Position numbers and translations under genes: made by a program. A stretch of 64,000 nucleotides of DNA from Phylloscopus collybita (lineage: Eukaryota; Chordata; Aves; Passeriformes; Phylloscopidae), in the NCBI GenBank assembly GCA_027886175.1, contig JAJNNQ010000075.1, positions 85,787,001 to 85,851,000 of the forward strand, read 5' to 3'. The notes under the pieces are model-generated. The model was not told the origin of the DNA and did not search any database. It saw only the letters and a program-made list of their open reading frames with translations. This document shows, one piece after another, positions 1-11,140 of the stretch. The number at the start of each line of letters is the position of its first letter. Within the stretch, counting starts at the first letter, position 1.

Positions 1-3000
1 ATCTACACAAGGATTAACCCATGAGCCAATCTGTGTCAAAAGGCATCCTTGTTGTCTCAAAGAGGACAGAGTTGAAAGCTGCCATGCTACAAAGATTTGC
101 ACTAAATCTCGGGGTCAGTCTAAAATAAATGTCAAATGTCTATAACACAAACATTTAGAAAGAGCACAGACCAGTGTTTATGGACATTTTATCCTGTTCA
201 AGTGAGAGCCCTGTCACCAAGCTTGGGAAAGCAACCTCTGAACAGCACTAGGAAAAGCAGGATATGAACCTCAGCAAGTGAAGGGACTGTGCCTGCGCCT
301 GCCCAGTGTGTAGGAGGAGGGAGGGAAATCAGAAGGGGGATTAGTTTCTGGTTGCTTCTGCTTCTGACAGCCCCTAAAGTGCTAGGGAGAAAAAAAAATA
401 ATCCTTGCATTAAACGTGTTTGCATCACTCCATAAATGATGAATATCAGCAGTCAGACAGAGCAGGGGCTTCTCTCAGAGGTGTGAAACCCATAAGGGAG
501 GAATTCCAGAGTGGGATGCCCTAAGTTGCCTTGGTCGCCTTTCTCCCCCAAACGCCAGGTCCTTGTTGCAGTTCAGCACATGCAGGGAACCAGCCCTGCC
601 TGAGCCTGCAGCAGGAGCCTGGTTTGTACAAAACCAGCCAGAGGAGAAGCCCCCTTCATTCCCTGATGGGTTTTATGTTCCGGCTTTGCCTGTTTATTCT
701 TTCTAGTGCTATTCTGTTTGGTTGCTGCAGGGACTGCTAGGAGACACAGGGGAGCAGAGAGCACTTAGTCAAGGGCAGAAATATTTGGATGCAGTCAACA
801 ATAAAAGGAATCCCTGAAAATTATAGACATTTTCCAGAGCAGCTATTTTCTCTGCCTGCAATATTTCTTTTGCTCTATTCTGAATTACCCTGAAGTGCAA
901 TTAAAATACTTTAATGTTTGAAATCTGGAAATCCTCAGTCCCACAGTCTTAATATCATTCCTGGCTGTGAAAGAGGGGAGGAGGAGGGAAGGATTTATTC
1001 TCACCAGGCTGCAGGGGGATTTACACTAATGGTTTACATCCACTTCATTGCAAATCCTTTCTGATAAGTCCTTCCCACCCAGTGCCTGTGGGTGGAGAAG
1101 GGGGCAGAGGTGCTGGTGGCACCAGCAACGCCCCTGCTTCCAAATGAGGAGGGCAGCTGAGACACCCTCCCTCTGCAGCCCCAAGCCTACCAGACACTCT
1201 GTGCTCTGCTTTCAGCAAACTTGGAATAATTTTATATCAGCTCCTGTGGGAGGAGGGAGCTAAGGCTGCAGTTCTGCCTCTGAACATTCACTTTTTTCTT
1301 TCTTGCAGAAGCAGGTAAGACCTGACATCTGAATGCAAAGTGAGGATGGAGCCAAGGCATGGGTTTTGGTGTAGTTCTACAAGTGACAGCCAGAGGCAAC
1401 ATATCAGAGAGGACTGTACCCCTCTGTCAAAAAACACTGCAAAGCTACAATGCATAAGGTGGCTTTGACCATTAAGGAAGACAGCTTGTTTTTCCCTTGG
1501 CTCATCCTTGGCCTTGCACTTTGGCTGCTCCCTACAGCTGCCAGTGGAGTGTGTGCTTGTGGATGAGCATTACAGAGAGAGAAGCACTTGCTAAGCCGAG
1601 AGGACTCTGCATTGCTAAGCAAACATTTAGATGAGTGATATCTGATTTTTCTTAAAGAGCATAAGCTTAATTTAAACTCAGAATCCAGGCTGAGCCAATT
1701 CACATGTGCTGAGAGAAGTCTGGATGAGTGATGGGAGCTGCTGGTACCTGGAGTGTAGCCTGCTAAGTGAGAGAGGCTACAAGTCATCATCTGAGTACTT
1801 CGGAGCAATGTCCTTTATGATCCTCTGATTTATGTGCAAGGAGCATCACATAACTCAGGGACACTTACAAAGCCCTGTGGTGTCATTCTTCAAAGTTTCA
1901 CTACAGCAACTTCAGGACTCACTCCAGGCAACTCTAGGCAACTCTCTACCTCAGGGCCTGGCTGAACAAGGGTTTGGCTCAGCTCTTTGCACTTCTAATT
2001 AGTTAACACACTTACTGCTACAAGACAAAGAGGAGCTGCAGAGGGGTTTTCCTGCCTAGGAAAATTCATGGTGACAGAAGTGTAATCAACACTGAGCAGC
2101 AAAGAAGAGAGGGAAGAAGAAGAAGGTCCCTATGTTGGATGGCTTTGCTTCTAAAGTTGCTGACAGTTTTTCCCAGTGTAAGGGTCTGCCAAAGCCTTAC
2201 CTACCTACTGGCAGATGAGGTAAAATGAGGGAGGGTGGCCTGTTGGGTGTCTGGTAATTAGAGGAGGATCAGATAAGACCCCTGTAATTACTGGCAAGTC
2301 AGCTGGAAAAGCGTGGACCTTTGGGCTATTCCTCTGCAGACACGGGTGTACCAGTGACAGTGGTTGAGGGCAGTAGCACCCCATACCAGCAGCTGCATGT
2401 ACCCAGCTAGACTTTAAACCAGCAGCTCCAGTCCAATAGCAGACTGTGAGCACTCTTAAAGTGCCAGCAATTTTGTGAGATGTGTCTGATGGTGATTTAA
2501 AAAACCTGAAAGGTTTGAAATAAAAGTGGCCAAGAAATAAGCTCGTGAATCACCAACAGCAGAGTTGTAAGTGAGCTGCAGCACCTGGAGGGTTAAAAAA
2601 TGGTAGAGACTTTATTGAACTATCAAATACCATTAGCTCTGCCCATGTTTGTTTGTGGGCATCTTATCAGTTAGGAGGTTTTGGAATTTCAATCCTTTCT
2701 CCCTTTTCTATGCCCTAGTAGAAGTCGTTCATGCTTAACAGCGTATCTTTTAGGGAAAGATTAGCCAGACCAACTACACTGGGGGACAGCAGAGCTTGGT
2801 GCTGCTAGTACATCATCCCTTCAATCCACTGCTAAAACAGTCTTTACCCAGAGTATGTGCTGAGATGTTAAACATTTTCTTCAAAGATCTATTTATTAGG
2901 TGGAGAGAGCCTCGAGACAGAAGCAAGTGCCTAGATATTCTGGAAGGAAAAATAAAAATCTTTTTTGATTAAAATTAGCTTTCAGGCCGCAGAACAGAAA

Positions 3001-4004
3001 CCACTTGAGGCTGGAGCCTTGCTGCTCTTCAGTAGGCAAATGAGATGTTTCATGAGGAATTTCCTTTGCCTGACTATGAAATGAGTGCGTCTTCTAGCAG
3101 CACCTTCTGCAGCATCAGGTGTCTCTCCACAGGAGGAACAAAGCAGGGAGCCTGGTGAGGTTGATGGACAGACAATGGATTCCCTCTGCTCTGTGGGATG
3201 CTTCACAATGGAGTGGGTATTGCCATTTACTGCAAGTGCCCTGTCATTAAGTGTTCATTATAATGTATTAAACAGAGGGATCTCATCGGGCTCTCATGCC
3301 CTCCCTCAGAAGTGTGCCCTGGCTTTCCTGAAGCATTGTTTGAGCAGAGCATGACAGCCCTTGTCAATGGAGCACTTTGTGGTGACATGTTTAAGAGTCC
3401 TAATGTAGTTTTTAATTCTCCTCCATCAGTCTCCTGCACGTTCTTTCAAATTCAGATGTGAAATTTTCCCTCATGTCCATCCCAGAGGATGAAGGCTGTA
3501 TTTGCTATGGTCTTTGTTCTGTTTTTGCCTTCAATGTGAGCTTGTCTCTGACTGTGCACCAGTCCTTTACCAGAGTGTGTCCTATCTCATTTTCCTCTCC
3601 ATTTTCTTTCCCAGAGGATGTCCTGGCTCCAGACACTGAGAACAAATGACAAGGATGATCAGAGATATGAACCAGCTTTCTCAATATGAGCAAACAAAGA
3701 GATTGGTTGTCCTCAGCCTCCAAGGCTGAGAGGAGATGGAGGTTTGTTGGAGCCTGACAGGAGGGAAAAGTTGCAACCATTTCAGGCAGTCCTTCACTTT
3801 TTCCTTTATATTACAGACAGTACACATAAGCCAGCACATGGCAGGCTTCTAGCCCACACAGAATCAGGCTGTAGGAAATCTTTGCCACAGGAAGGTAGAG
3901 GTGCTGAAAGTTTCTGTGGGATCAAGGGATCATGAAGCATGTTCAGAGAAGATAAATCCATTGATATTTATTGCATAACAGAGGCTTTGCCTTGGGTTCA
4001 AGCA
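1..4004. other. Intergenic DNA, no gene recognised
   Basis: I find no exon, RNA gene or recognisable mobile element here. The open frames (longest about 130 codons, minus strand 1404-1808) have no domain, no family resemblance and no splice-site context, and are most likely chance frames. The only arresting motif is a pyrimidine tract followed by two AGs and a strong donor-like GTAAGA at 1291-1320, described under findings. Confidence 0.6.
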
Positions 4005-4925
4005 GTCCTTGAGCTGCAAGTGGACTGCAAGATACTCCTCTGGACTGACTCCAACAGATTGATGTCCCCTGTGCTGGGGATCCCAGAGCTGGATGCAGAA
4101 CTCCAGGTGGGTCTCACCAGAGCAGAGCAGAGGGGCAGAATCCCTTCCCTGGCCCTGCTGCTCTGGTTGCTTTGGATGCAGCCCAGGACACGTTTGGCTT
4201 TCTGGGCTGTGAGTGCACATGGCTGGGTCTTATCCAGCCTTTCCTCCCTCAGCACCCCCAAATCCTTCTCAGCATGGTGCTCCCAATCTGGAGTTCGTTC
4301 TCCAGCCTGTGCTGATATCAGGGGTTGCCCCAACCCAGGTGCAGCACCTTGCACCTAGTCTTGTTAAACTGCATGGAGTTCCCATGGTCTCACTTTTCAA
4401 GTTTGTCCAGCTCCCTTCCATCTTCCTCTGGATGGCATCCCATCCTTCAGGTGTGTCATACCACTCAGCTTGGTGTCATCTGCAAACTTGCTGAGGAGGC
4501 ACTCAATCCCTTCATCTATGTCGTTAATGAAGGTATTAAATAACCCTGGTTCCAATACAGAACCCTGAGTGACACAAGTTGTCACTGATGTCCATCAACT
4601 GTCTGAGCAGTTGATCACTCCCCTGCGAATGAAACCATCTAACTACCTCCTTATCCTCCTAACAGTCCATCCTTTGAATCCATCTCTCCCCAATTCAGAG
4701 AGAAGGATGTTGTGGGGGACAGTGTTACAGGCTTTACAAAAGTCAAGACTAATGACATATGTATCTCTTCCCTTGTCCACTGATGTAGTTACCTCATCAT
4801 GGGAGTCCAAGAGGCTGGTCAGGCAGAACTTGCCCTTGGTGAGGCCTTGCAGGCTATCCTGAATCACCTCCCTGTCCTCCATGTGCCTTAAGCAGACCTT
4901 CTCTAGGAGGATCCATTCCATGATT
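4005..4925 (-). mobile_element. CR1 LINE fragment, reverse transcriptase part of ORF2
   Basis: This is a 5'-truncated CR1 non-LTR retrotransposon on the minus strand. The minus-strand translation shows typical CR1 reverse transcriptase blocks. Around 4643-4921 it reads [11 protein letters not shown] and DGFKGWTVR, near the CR1 form with AFDTVPHN. Around 4397-4585 it reads VTQGSVLEPGLFN and then LSKFADDTKLSG. Around 4040-4300 it reads AEKDLGVL, CALTAQKAKRVLGC and ILPLCSALVRP. The FADD catalytic pair is intact (4474-4485), but the blocks sit in different frames and are separated by stops, so the copy is dead. The 3' end would be at the left, and a CR1-type terminal octamer repeat is not obvious there. 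In birds CR1 is the dominant LINE. Edges are approximate. Confidence 0.93.
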
Positions 4926-6607
4926 ATATTGCTGTTAAACTTCTGTTATAACAATGTTTATAGAATTTTAAGTCTTGGTTTTCCGTGATGCTCGATGACT
5001 TTCCTGTGCTGAGGTTGACTGACATCCATCAACAAACTTCCAGCACAGTTCAATACCTCAAAACCTCGTAGGACACGCTACCTTCCTGGGCTGGACGGGA
5101 ATGAATGAGTGAATATCCAGGTGTCAGTGATACCAGGATGTGATACTAAGTCCTGCCCAACCCCCAGAGTGCCTCAGTCCTTCTGGGATTTCAGTGATCC
5201 CTGAAAGACTTGAAATGCAATGGGGGCAAGAGACACAGCTAATGAGGGAACCTCTCTGTGGCACCAGCTTCATTGTCATGACCACTATCTCTGAAAGGGC
5301 TGATTTATTTTCTGTGCTGTATATGATGCATGAAGCAGGGGGGCTGAAAATCTATTTTAATGCCAGTGAGTGGTGTCAGGTGAATATGAGCTGACATAGG
5401 AAACCAGAAAATTAGAGCAGTTTCCCTTGACCCAATATTAGCAAAGGGTTTTCTGCAAGCTGTGATAGATGTAGATCCTCAACCATTGATTTCTTTAGGT
5501 ACCTGTCCACAAATATTATGATAAAGCACTGGTTTTTGAGGTTCTTTATTTTTTTTTAAGAGAGTTGAGTTGCTGCAGCACTGTGAAATAATGGTGATGT
5601 AGTTATCTATGAGGTACTTAAGTACCATGACACACAGAGCATTAGAATTCATCATGCTTGTTATTGTCCTTTAACAAATGACTTTATGCCAACCAGTCAA
5701 AACTTGGGACTACAAATGCAGCTGCATGCACCATCTTCTGTGCAAAGGATCTGATTTTATCATAAAACAGGTACTGCCAGGGACCATGTAAATGAAGTTT
5801 TTCATGAAGCAGGTAGGGGATGTGGACTAAACACTGAATTCAGGAGAGAATTGCAAATACAAATGTGACAGGAGATTAAGAGAAAATACATGTCAGTGAA
5901 AGGTAATAAATGTGTGTCGAGAACACATGAAGCTAGGGAAAGCAGAGAGATGGATTTTTGTTTGAGAAGACTCCCTGATGGCTTCATGACACCCCTTCTA
6001 AGCTTGATTGAGCTTTAGGACTCATGAATTCTGTGCAAATAGGTTCACCTACACCTGAAGTCCTCTGTTTTCCTCTGACAGCAACACCTTTTCAAAAGAC
6101 TCAATTGGCTGACTTAAAAATATTTTTTCCATTACTTCAGCCCTGATCATCAGTTCTGTTCCCTGGGGTAAATGGCCCTGGATGTACCTTTTTTCTCCTG
6201 CCATCCATCTATTTTGTCTGCCCAGGAATTCTTTCAAGTTTCAACTTCATTTTCCTCTCTCACACCTGGATGACTTAATCACTGAAACATCCACCCATAA
6301 ATACATGGTCCCCTAGAATTGTCAGGGGCTCCTTACACAGCCAATAAAATCCCCTGAGTCAGCAGAGTGAGGGGAAAAAAACCCTCAAGGCACCCCAAGA
6401 ACTGAAAACTTTGTGTTTGTGGCAGCCAAGACCAAACTAGCTCATCAGAGAGGCAAGTCTTATCAGCTGAAGCTTGGAGTTGAGGCTGGCTCCAAAGGAC
6501 ATTGGTAAGGGAATATCTGGACTGCACCTTACTGCATAAATGAGGATGTTAAGATGTTCAGATTTTCTGCATTGAAGTATACGGGCTGAAAGACTTTGGT
6601 TCATAGC
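4926..6607. other. Intergenic DNA, no gene recognised
   Basis: Unique-looking DNA. The open frames are short, without recognisable domains. A short T-run occurs near 5540-5560. Nothing else stands out. Confidence 0.55.
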
Positions 6608-6850
6608 ATGAAGCTGTGTCGGGGAGGATTAGGTTGGGTATTAGAAGTTTCTTACCCCAGAGGGCACTGGAACAGGCTCCCCAGGGAAGTGATCACGGCA
6701 CCAGCCTGACAGAGTTCGAGAGGCATCTGGACAATGCTCTCAGGCACATGGTCTGAGTCTTGGGGATGGTGCTGTGCAGGGCGAGGGCTTGAACTTGATG
6801 ATCTTTGTGGATCACTTCCAAGTCGGGGTGTTCTCAGGATGGTCTTCCAG
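6608..6850 (+). mobile_element. CR1 LINE 3' end fragment
   Basis: The segment has the typical 3' terminal part of avian CR1 in plus orientation. It contains the phrases that follow the reverse transcriptase domain (CCCCAGAGGGCACTGG, AACAGGCTCCCCAGGGAAGT, GACAATGCTCTCAGGCACAT) and then the tail (CTTGATGATCTTTGTGG). The terminal repeated ATTCTATG-type octamers are not preserved. It is a truncated, non-coding insertion. Left and right edges are estimated by eye. Confidence 0.9.
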
Positions 6851-8469
6851 CAATATAATGAGAATTTGGTCATCCCAGTGAAACTAACTATGGTGCAGCC
6901 ATATGTGCCTACTTTCATCATGGCAAAGTTTTTTTTTTTATATCCATGAGGGAGTTAAAACAACTTAAAACTGTACACTTCAAGTGGAGAGTGGGTGGGA
7001 AATTGCTGAATAGTTTCGTTGAGTCCTTGTCCCAGTAGTACTGGCCTGAGGTAGAAGAAATTTTATTAGAGAAAAAATTCTTAGTCTCTCAGGAGTGAAG
7101 TGGATAACACCCAAACCTATTAGTTGAACTACCTTATTTTTTTTAACTGCAGATAAGCCAGGACGTATTTTAAGTCTTATCTTACCCCAGTTTTTCTCCT
7201 CTTCCCCAGTGAAAAAGACTTTTTCAACCAGTCCCACTTTGTCAGACTCTTTTCTTATGAGGTGACCCTCAAGTGTTTCACTCAAGATGTTTTTCTGCTT
7301 CTCAGGGCAAAATATTTTTCTGCTTTCTGTACAGCAGTGAAAACCACTCTCCATGCTGGTTTCCTGATCTAGCTTTGCTGCCACTTTCTCATTTCATCGT
7401 ACAACCAGTGGGGAATATTTATCAAGGCCTGTATTCATTTGCATTGCAGGTGGTGAAATGCACTGTCTTTAAGTCTTCTAAAATATGTCCATAAGCAGCA
7501 GATGCAGTGAGGTGTAGTTTCCTAAGGACCTGTCTAGAGATTGAACTCTGCTGTTTAGTAAAGGCTGTATCGGCACTGCTGTTGTTCCCACAGTGGCATG
7601 ATCAATAATGCTTGTTTGCATTACTCAATGGCTTTTATCTGTTAATTGCATAGGAACTTCAGATTTTCCAAATCTTTCCCACTCTTACAACTGGACATCA
7701 GCCTCAAGTGTGATTGTTGAAGTGACTGGTTGTGGCAGAAACACAGACATACTATTAGAAAGCTTTGTAGTGAACCTAGTTTCCTCAGGAAGTAAGTCTA
7801 AAAGTTTGCAGTAGAAGTGTGCTTTTTGGCTTGCTCAAACAGGGTAGGTGGCAGGACACACAAGGTGTTAATTATTAGTGCACTGGGTAATAGTTTATGC
7901 TCTTGTCTCATCCTGGCTGGAGAAACAAACTTTCAGCTTTTCCTGGTGGTAAAGCTACTGAAGAAGAGCAAAGTGGAACAGATCTTGGTTCCTTCCATCC
8001 CACCTTGACCTGCCAGTAAAAAAAGGGGGACAGCAACACATTTTGCAGAATCCTTGTGAACTATGTTAACATCATTAGCAAAATACCTTAAATGCCTGTG
8101 CCCAATAGGCTATCTGGCATGTTCCAAGGAGGTATTCCAATCCCAAAGAGATTTTGGTGAACAATGGGACCACTTGCATTACAGATATTTCTGGGCAAAC
8201 TCCTGTATTTCTACAGGTATCACTTTCACAGAGCAGAATTGCAAAGCAAACCCTTGAGTCCCCGGTCATGTATGTAATCGCATTGCTGGTAGTGTCATCT
8301 GCCAGGAGCATCAGCACCAGCCCCAACAACTGGATTTTATCTCTTGGTGGTATAGTTTGCAAGAAGAAATGGCTTTTTGGATGCTCTTATCACCATAGAC
8401 TTGGATGAGCTGAATGTGTTTTGGTTTTTTTTTAATGTTCACTGGATGTATCCACATTAAGAACAAAAA
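6851..8469. other. Intergenic DNA, no gene recognised
   Basis: No exon, RNA gene or clear mobile element seen. The longest frame (minus 6980-7384) has no recognisable domain and shows no splice context. Confidence 0.5.
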
Positions 8470-8770
8470 CTATTGCCTTCCAGGATTACAAGAAAGGTAC
8501 ATCTAGTCTGATATCCCATTCCTGAGAGGGTCTACAGAGGATAGTGTGAAAATAGTGGATGAACAGGGAAAATGTACAGGGGTGCAACAAAAAATTGTGG
8601 GTCAGATATTTTCTAGCCCAGATGTGTTGTCTTTATATTTAACGCCCCTCACTGGATTTTGCTTTCAAGTAGCCATTCAGTCCTTTTTGAGCCATGTAAA
8701 AATTAACATCCACAGCCTCTTTAGGCATGTGGTGAAAACTATTTACATGTGCTTGTTATGAACCTGCAAG
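8470..8770 (-). mobile_element. Ancient CR1-like LINE remnant (probable)
   Basis: The segment resembles the reverse complement of an old, amniote-wide CR1 3' region. It has an ACATCTAGTCTGATATCC block near 8499-8516, a CCTTTTTGAGCC block near 8682 and a TGGTGAAAACTATTTACATG block near 8731, in the expected order. Divergence is high and the identification is by eye. If right, the insertion predates the radiation of modern birds. Confidence 0.45.
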
Positions 8771-8924
8771 CTTTTCTTTATCTCCTTTGCTTCTTATCCA
8801 GGGAGGAAGTAATCAACCCCTACTACTTAAAAAGGCATTTGTTTGTTCCCATGTTGCCCTTCCAGGTTTTCTCTTCTCCTACCAATCTCCTTGTATTCAG
8901 CATTGCTGATTTCAGAATTAAAGG

Positions 8925-8929
8925 CATCT
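8925..8929. repeat. Left copy of 5-bp target-site duplication (CATCT)
   Basis: The five bases CATCT lie immediately before the TGTTGGGG start of the left LTR. The same five bases follow directly after the outer end of the right LTR (11141-11145). Retroviral integrase makes 4-6 bp duplications, so this marks 8930-11140 as one integrated unit. The chance match probability for a pre-specified pentamer is about 1 in 1000. Confidence 0.7.
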
Positions 8930-9720
8930 TGTTGGGGCTTAGGTTTGTTCCTTTTTTTTACTTAGAGATTTTTTCCCATAAGTTCCTAGGAGACTAACTA
9001 CTGGGTGCTTATGGGTGCTTGACCAAAACAAAGAGGTGGCCAAAAGTCAGGAGGGGAAGATAACCGAGTTTTTGGGACAGGTAAAGGACAGGGCTGGGGG
9101 CGGGGGGGGGGGGGGGGGGGGGCAGTTTTTTTCTCTTGCTTTTGGGAGAGAGGATGGCCAGGCTGCTGCCTGCTGTGGGAGCAGTTCACTGTCACCAGAA
9201 AGTCTGCTCCTGGGAAATCTACCATCATCTGCTCATGCACCCTGGAATTCTGAGCTCACCTCCTCCTGCCCTGCTGGCCCGGCCCTGGCCCACTGCTGCC
9301 GCAGAGCTTCAGCACTGCTTGGAGGATTTTTGCTACTCTGTGGCCCCGCACTCCCCCTGCCCTGCCAGGACATCCCTGCCCTTCCAGCTGCCACCAGCGG
9401 AGCTTCTGATAAATCTCATCCACCAGCCCGGGATTCTCCACCATTCCAGCTTGGTGCTCTCGGAGTCTGCAGGGGCACCGAGATCAGACTGCCCCGGGCT
9501 TTGTGAAACAAAGCCCCTCGAGGGTCCTGGTTCTGTTTGTTATTAATGCTGTAATTGTTGTTGTTATTTGTTTGCCTTGTTATACATACCAGTAAAGAAC
9601 TGTTATTCCTATCCCCATACCTCTGCCTGAAAGCCTTTTTTTATTTTCTAAATTATAATAATTTGGAGGGAGGGGATTTGAATTCTCTATTTCCCAGAGT
9701 GTCCCTGCCCCTTCTACCTT
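8930..9720 (+). mobile_element. Endogenous retrovirus LTR, plus orientation, left arm of an inverted LTR pair
   Basis: The LTR begins with TGTTGGGG and reads left to right through U3, a poly(A) signal variant AGTAAA at 9591-9596 followed by the R-like GAACTGTTATTCC, then a short U5. It is the inverse partner of 10355-11140. The two match by eye at well over 90%, with one apparently perfect stretch of about 190 bp (9327-9518). A perfect stem-loop (9-bp arms, 9496-9504 and 9508-9516) lies upstream of the poly(A) signal. A run of 21 G (9102-9122) is expanded relative to the partner. About 30 bp at the 3' end of U5, including the usual terminal CA, is missing compared with the partner, so the inner edge is imprecise. 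Class is unresolved; a tRNA-Lys-type primer site suggests a class II-like element. Confidence 0.88.
9102..9122 (+). repeat. Poly(G) run, 21 nt, inside the left LTR
   Basis: An uninterrupted run of 21 G follows GGGCTGGGGGC. At the same place the right LTR has only a short C run on the plus strand (GCCCCCCCAG at 10973-10982). The run has therefore expanded in the left copy after the two diverged, or is an assembly length error. It could form a G-quadruplex. Confidence 0.9.
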
Positions 9721-9725
9721 TCTTT

Positions 9726-9743
9726 TGGCGCCCAACATGGGGC
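9726..9743 (+). other. Retroviral primer-binding site, tRNA-Lys type (left)
   Basis: TGGCGCCCAACATGGGGC differs by one base (CA for CG) from the complement of the 3' end of tRNA-Lys(1,2), the primer of many retroviruses. It follows directly on the left LTR, as a primer site should. This fixes the left LTR as a 5' LTR reading rightward. The CG-to-CA change is what methyl-CpG decay produces. Confidence 0.82.
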
Positions 9744-9816
9744 AGTGTCAGGCTCCATGGCTGTATCCCTAGTCTCTGGGGCAGTGTCAGGCTCTGTGGC
9801 AGCATCCCTAGTCTCT
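9739..9816. repeat. Tandem duplication, two copies of a 39-bp unit
   Basis: Two adjacent 39-bp units (9739-9777 and 9778-9816) share GGGGCAGTGTCAGGCTC at the start and ATCCCTAGTCTCT at the end, with a few differences between. The first unit starts inside the primer-binding site. Because 39 is a multiple of three, the open minus-strand frame across it repeats a 13-residue unit. Confidence 0.85.
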
Positions 9817-10330
9817 GAGGTAGGTGTCTGTGCAGTGATCCAAGTCAACCTCACCTTATCTCTGACAGCTAAATAGGCTAGGACTATCAGCAACACTTGG
9901 TTAGTATCTGGAGGAAATTTAAACCCTTCAAAAGCTGGTGGGGTAGGCACAAAGAACTGGTTGAAGGGCTGGGAGAAAACTTCCCCTGCTGTAATTTCCT
10001 CAAAGAAAGTACCATTCTTAAAGTAACCCCAAAAACATACACTTGGTGTATGATAGCCATGTACCCATGTGCCTGCCTTCCAGAGGAAGAATTCCTCACC
10101 TTATCAACCCATTAGGCAAACTGGATGCCAGCCACAGTAGCCTTAGTTATAGGACCCATGTTTAGATAAGGGCCTGCAAATGGAAGAAATACAGCCACAA
10201 CCACGTGCCACCCAAACCAGGGTAAGCTAGATCACATGGTATTACCTAACACCTATGGGTTTCTACATCCAGTGCACAAGAAATTAGGTCACTCAAGAAC
10301 TGTTACTCCTTTTTCTCTCAATGCCCTTGG
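9744..10330. mobile_element. Internal segment of the inverted-LTR element, about 590 bp
   Basis: This segment lies between the two inward-facing primer sites. It is not itself palindromic: the sequence next to the left site (AGTGTCAGGCTCC) differs from that next to the right site. A minus-strand frame runs from 9950 to 9714 and crosses the 39-bp repeats; another runs from 10099 to 9887. I recognise no gag, protease, polymerase or envelope motif in either. The segment is far too short to carry a set of retroviral genes, so the element is non-autonomous or a deletion product. Confidence 0.65.
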
Positions 10331-10349
10331 GCCCCACACTTTGGCACCA
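10331..10349 (-). other. Retroviral primer-binding-site-like sequence (right, inverted)
   Basis: On the minus strand this reads TGGTGCCAAAGTGTGGGGC. It is related to the left primer site but carries several changes, including a one-base shift in the middle. It is separated from the right LTR by five bases, normal spacing for a primer site. Its presence shows that the right LTR is also a 5'-type LTR with leader, facing the left one. Confidence 0.68.
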
Positions 10350-10354
10350 AAATC

Positions 10355-11140
10355 TGTCTTGGTTTGAAAGACAGGTATCTGCTAAGGAGGGGCAGGGCCT
10401 CCCTCAGAATGGAGAATTCAAATCCCCACCCTCCAAATTATTATAATTTAGGAAATAAAAAAGGCTTTCAGGCAGAGGTATGGGGACAGGAATAACAGTT
10501 CTTTACTGGTATGTATAACAAGGCAAACAAACAACAACAACTACAGCATAAATAACAAACAGAACCAGGACCCTCAAGGGGCTTTGTTTCACAAAGCCCG
10601 GGGCAGTCTGATCTCGGTGCCCCTGCAGACTCCGAGAGCACCAAGCTGGAATGGTGGAGAATCCCGGGCTGGTGGATGAGATTTATCAGAAGCTCCGCTG
10701 GTGGCAGCTGGAAGGGCAGGGATGTCCTGGCAGGGCAGGGGGAGTGCGGGGCCACAGAGTAGCAAAAAACCTCCAAGCAGTGCTGAAGCTCTGCGGCAGC
10801 AGTGGGACAGGGCCGGGCCAGCAGGGCAGGAGGAGGTGAGCTCAGAATTCCTGGGCACAGGAACAGATGATGGTAGATTTCCCAGGACCAGCCTTGGTGG
10901 TGACAGTGAACTGCTCCCACAGCAGGCAGCAGCCTGGCCATCCTCTCTCCCAAAAGCAAGAGAAAAAAACTGCCCCCCCAGCCCTGTCCTTTACCTGTCC
11001 CAAAAACTCGGTTATCTTCCCCTCCTGACTTTTGGCCACCTCTGTTTTGGTCAAGCACCCATAAGCACCCAGTAGTTAGTCTCCTAGGAACTTATGGGAA
11101 AATTCTCCTACTAAAAAAGGAACAAACCTAACCCCCAACA
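10355..11140 (-). mobile_element. Endogenous retrovirus LTR, minus orientation, right arm of the inverted LTR pair
   Basis: On the minus strand the LTR starts TGTTGGGGGTTAGG at 11140 and ends CAAACCAAGACA at 10355, so it has intact TG and CA ends and a length of 786 bp. Its poly(A) signal variant AGTAAA lies at 10502-10507. This copy keeps the full U5 that the left arm has lost. Open frames inside it (for example minus 10468-11058, 196 codons) are mirrored in the left LTR; they are LTR sequence and not a gene. Confidence 0.9.

Noticed and set aside
9714..9950. Minus-strand frame in the internal segment as a retroviral gene
   Set aside because: Too short, partly made of the 39-bp repeat, and without any recognisable retroviral motif.
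10468..11058. Minus-strand open frame of 196 codons
   Set aside because: It lies entirely within the right LTR and is mirrored in the left LTR. GC-rich LTR sequence explains the openness.
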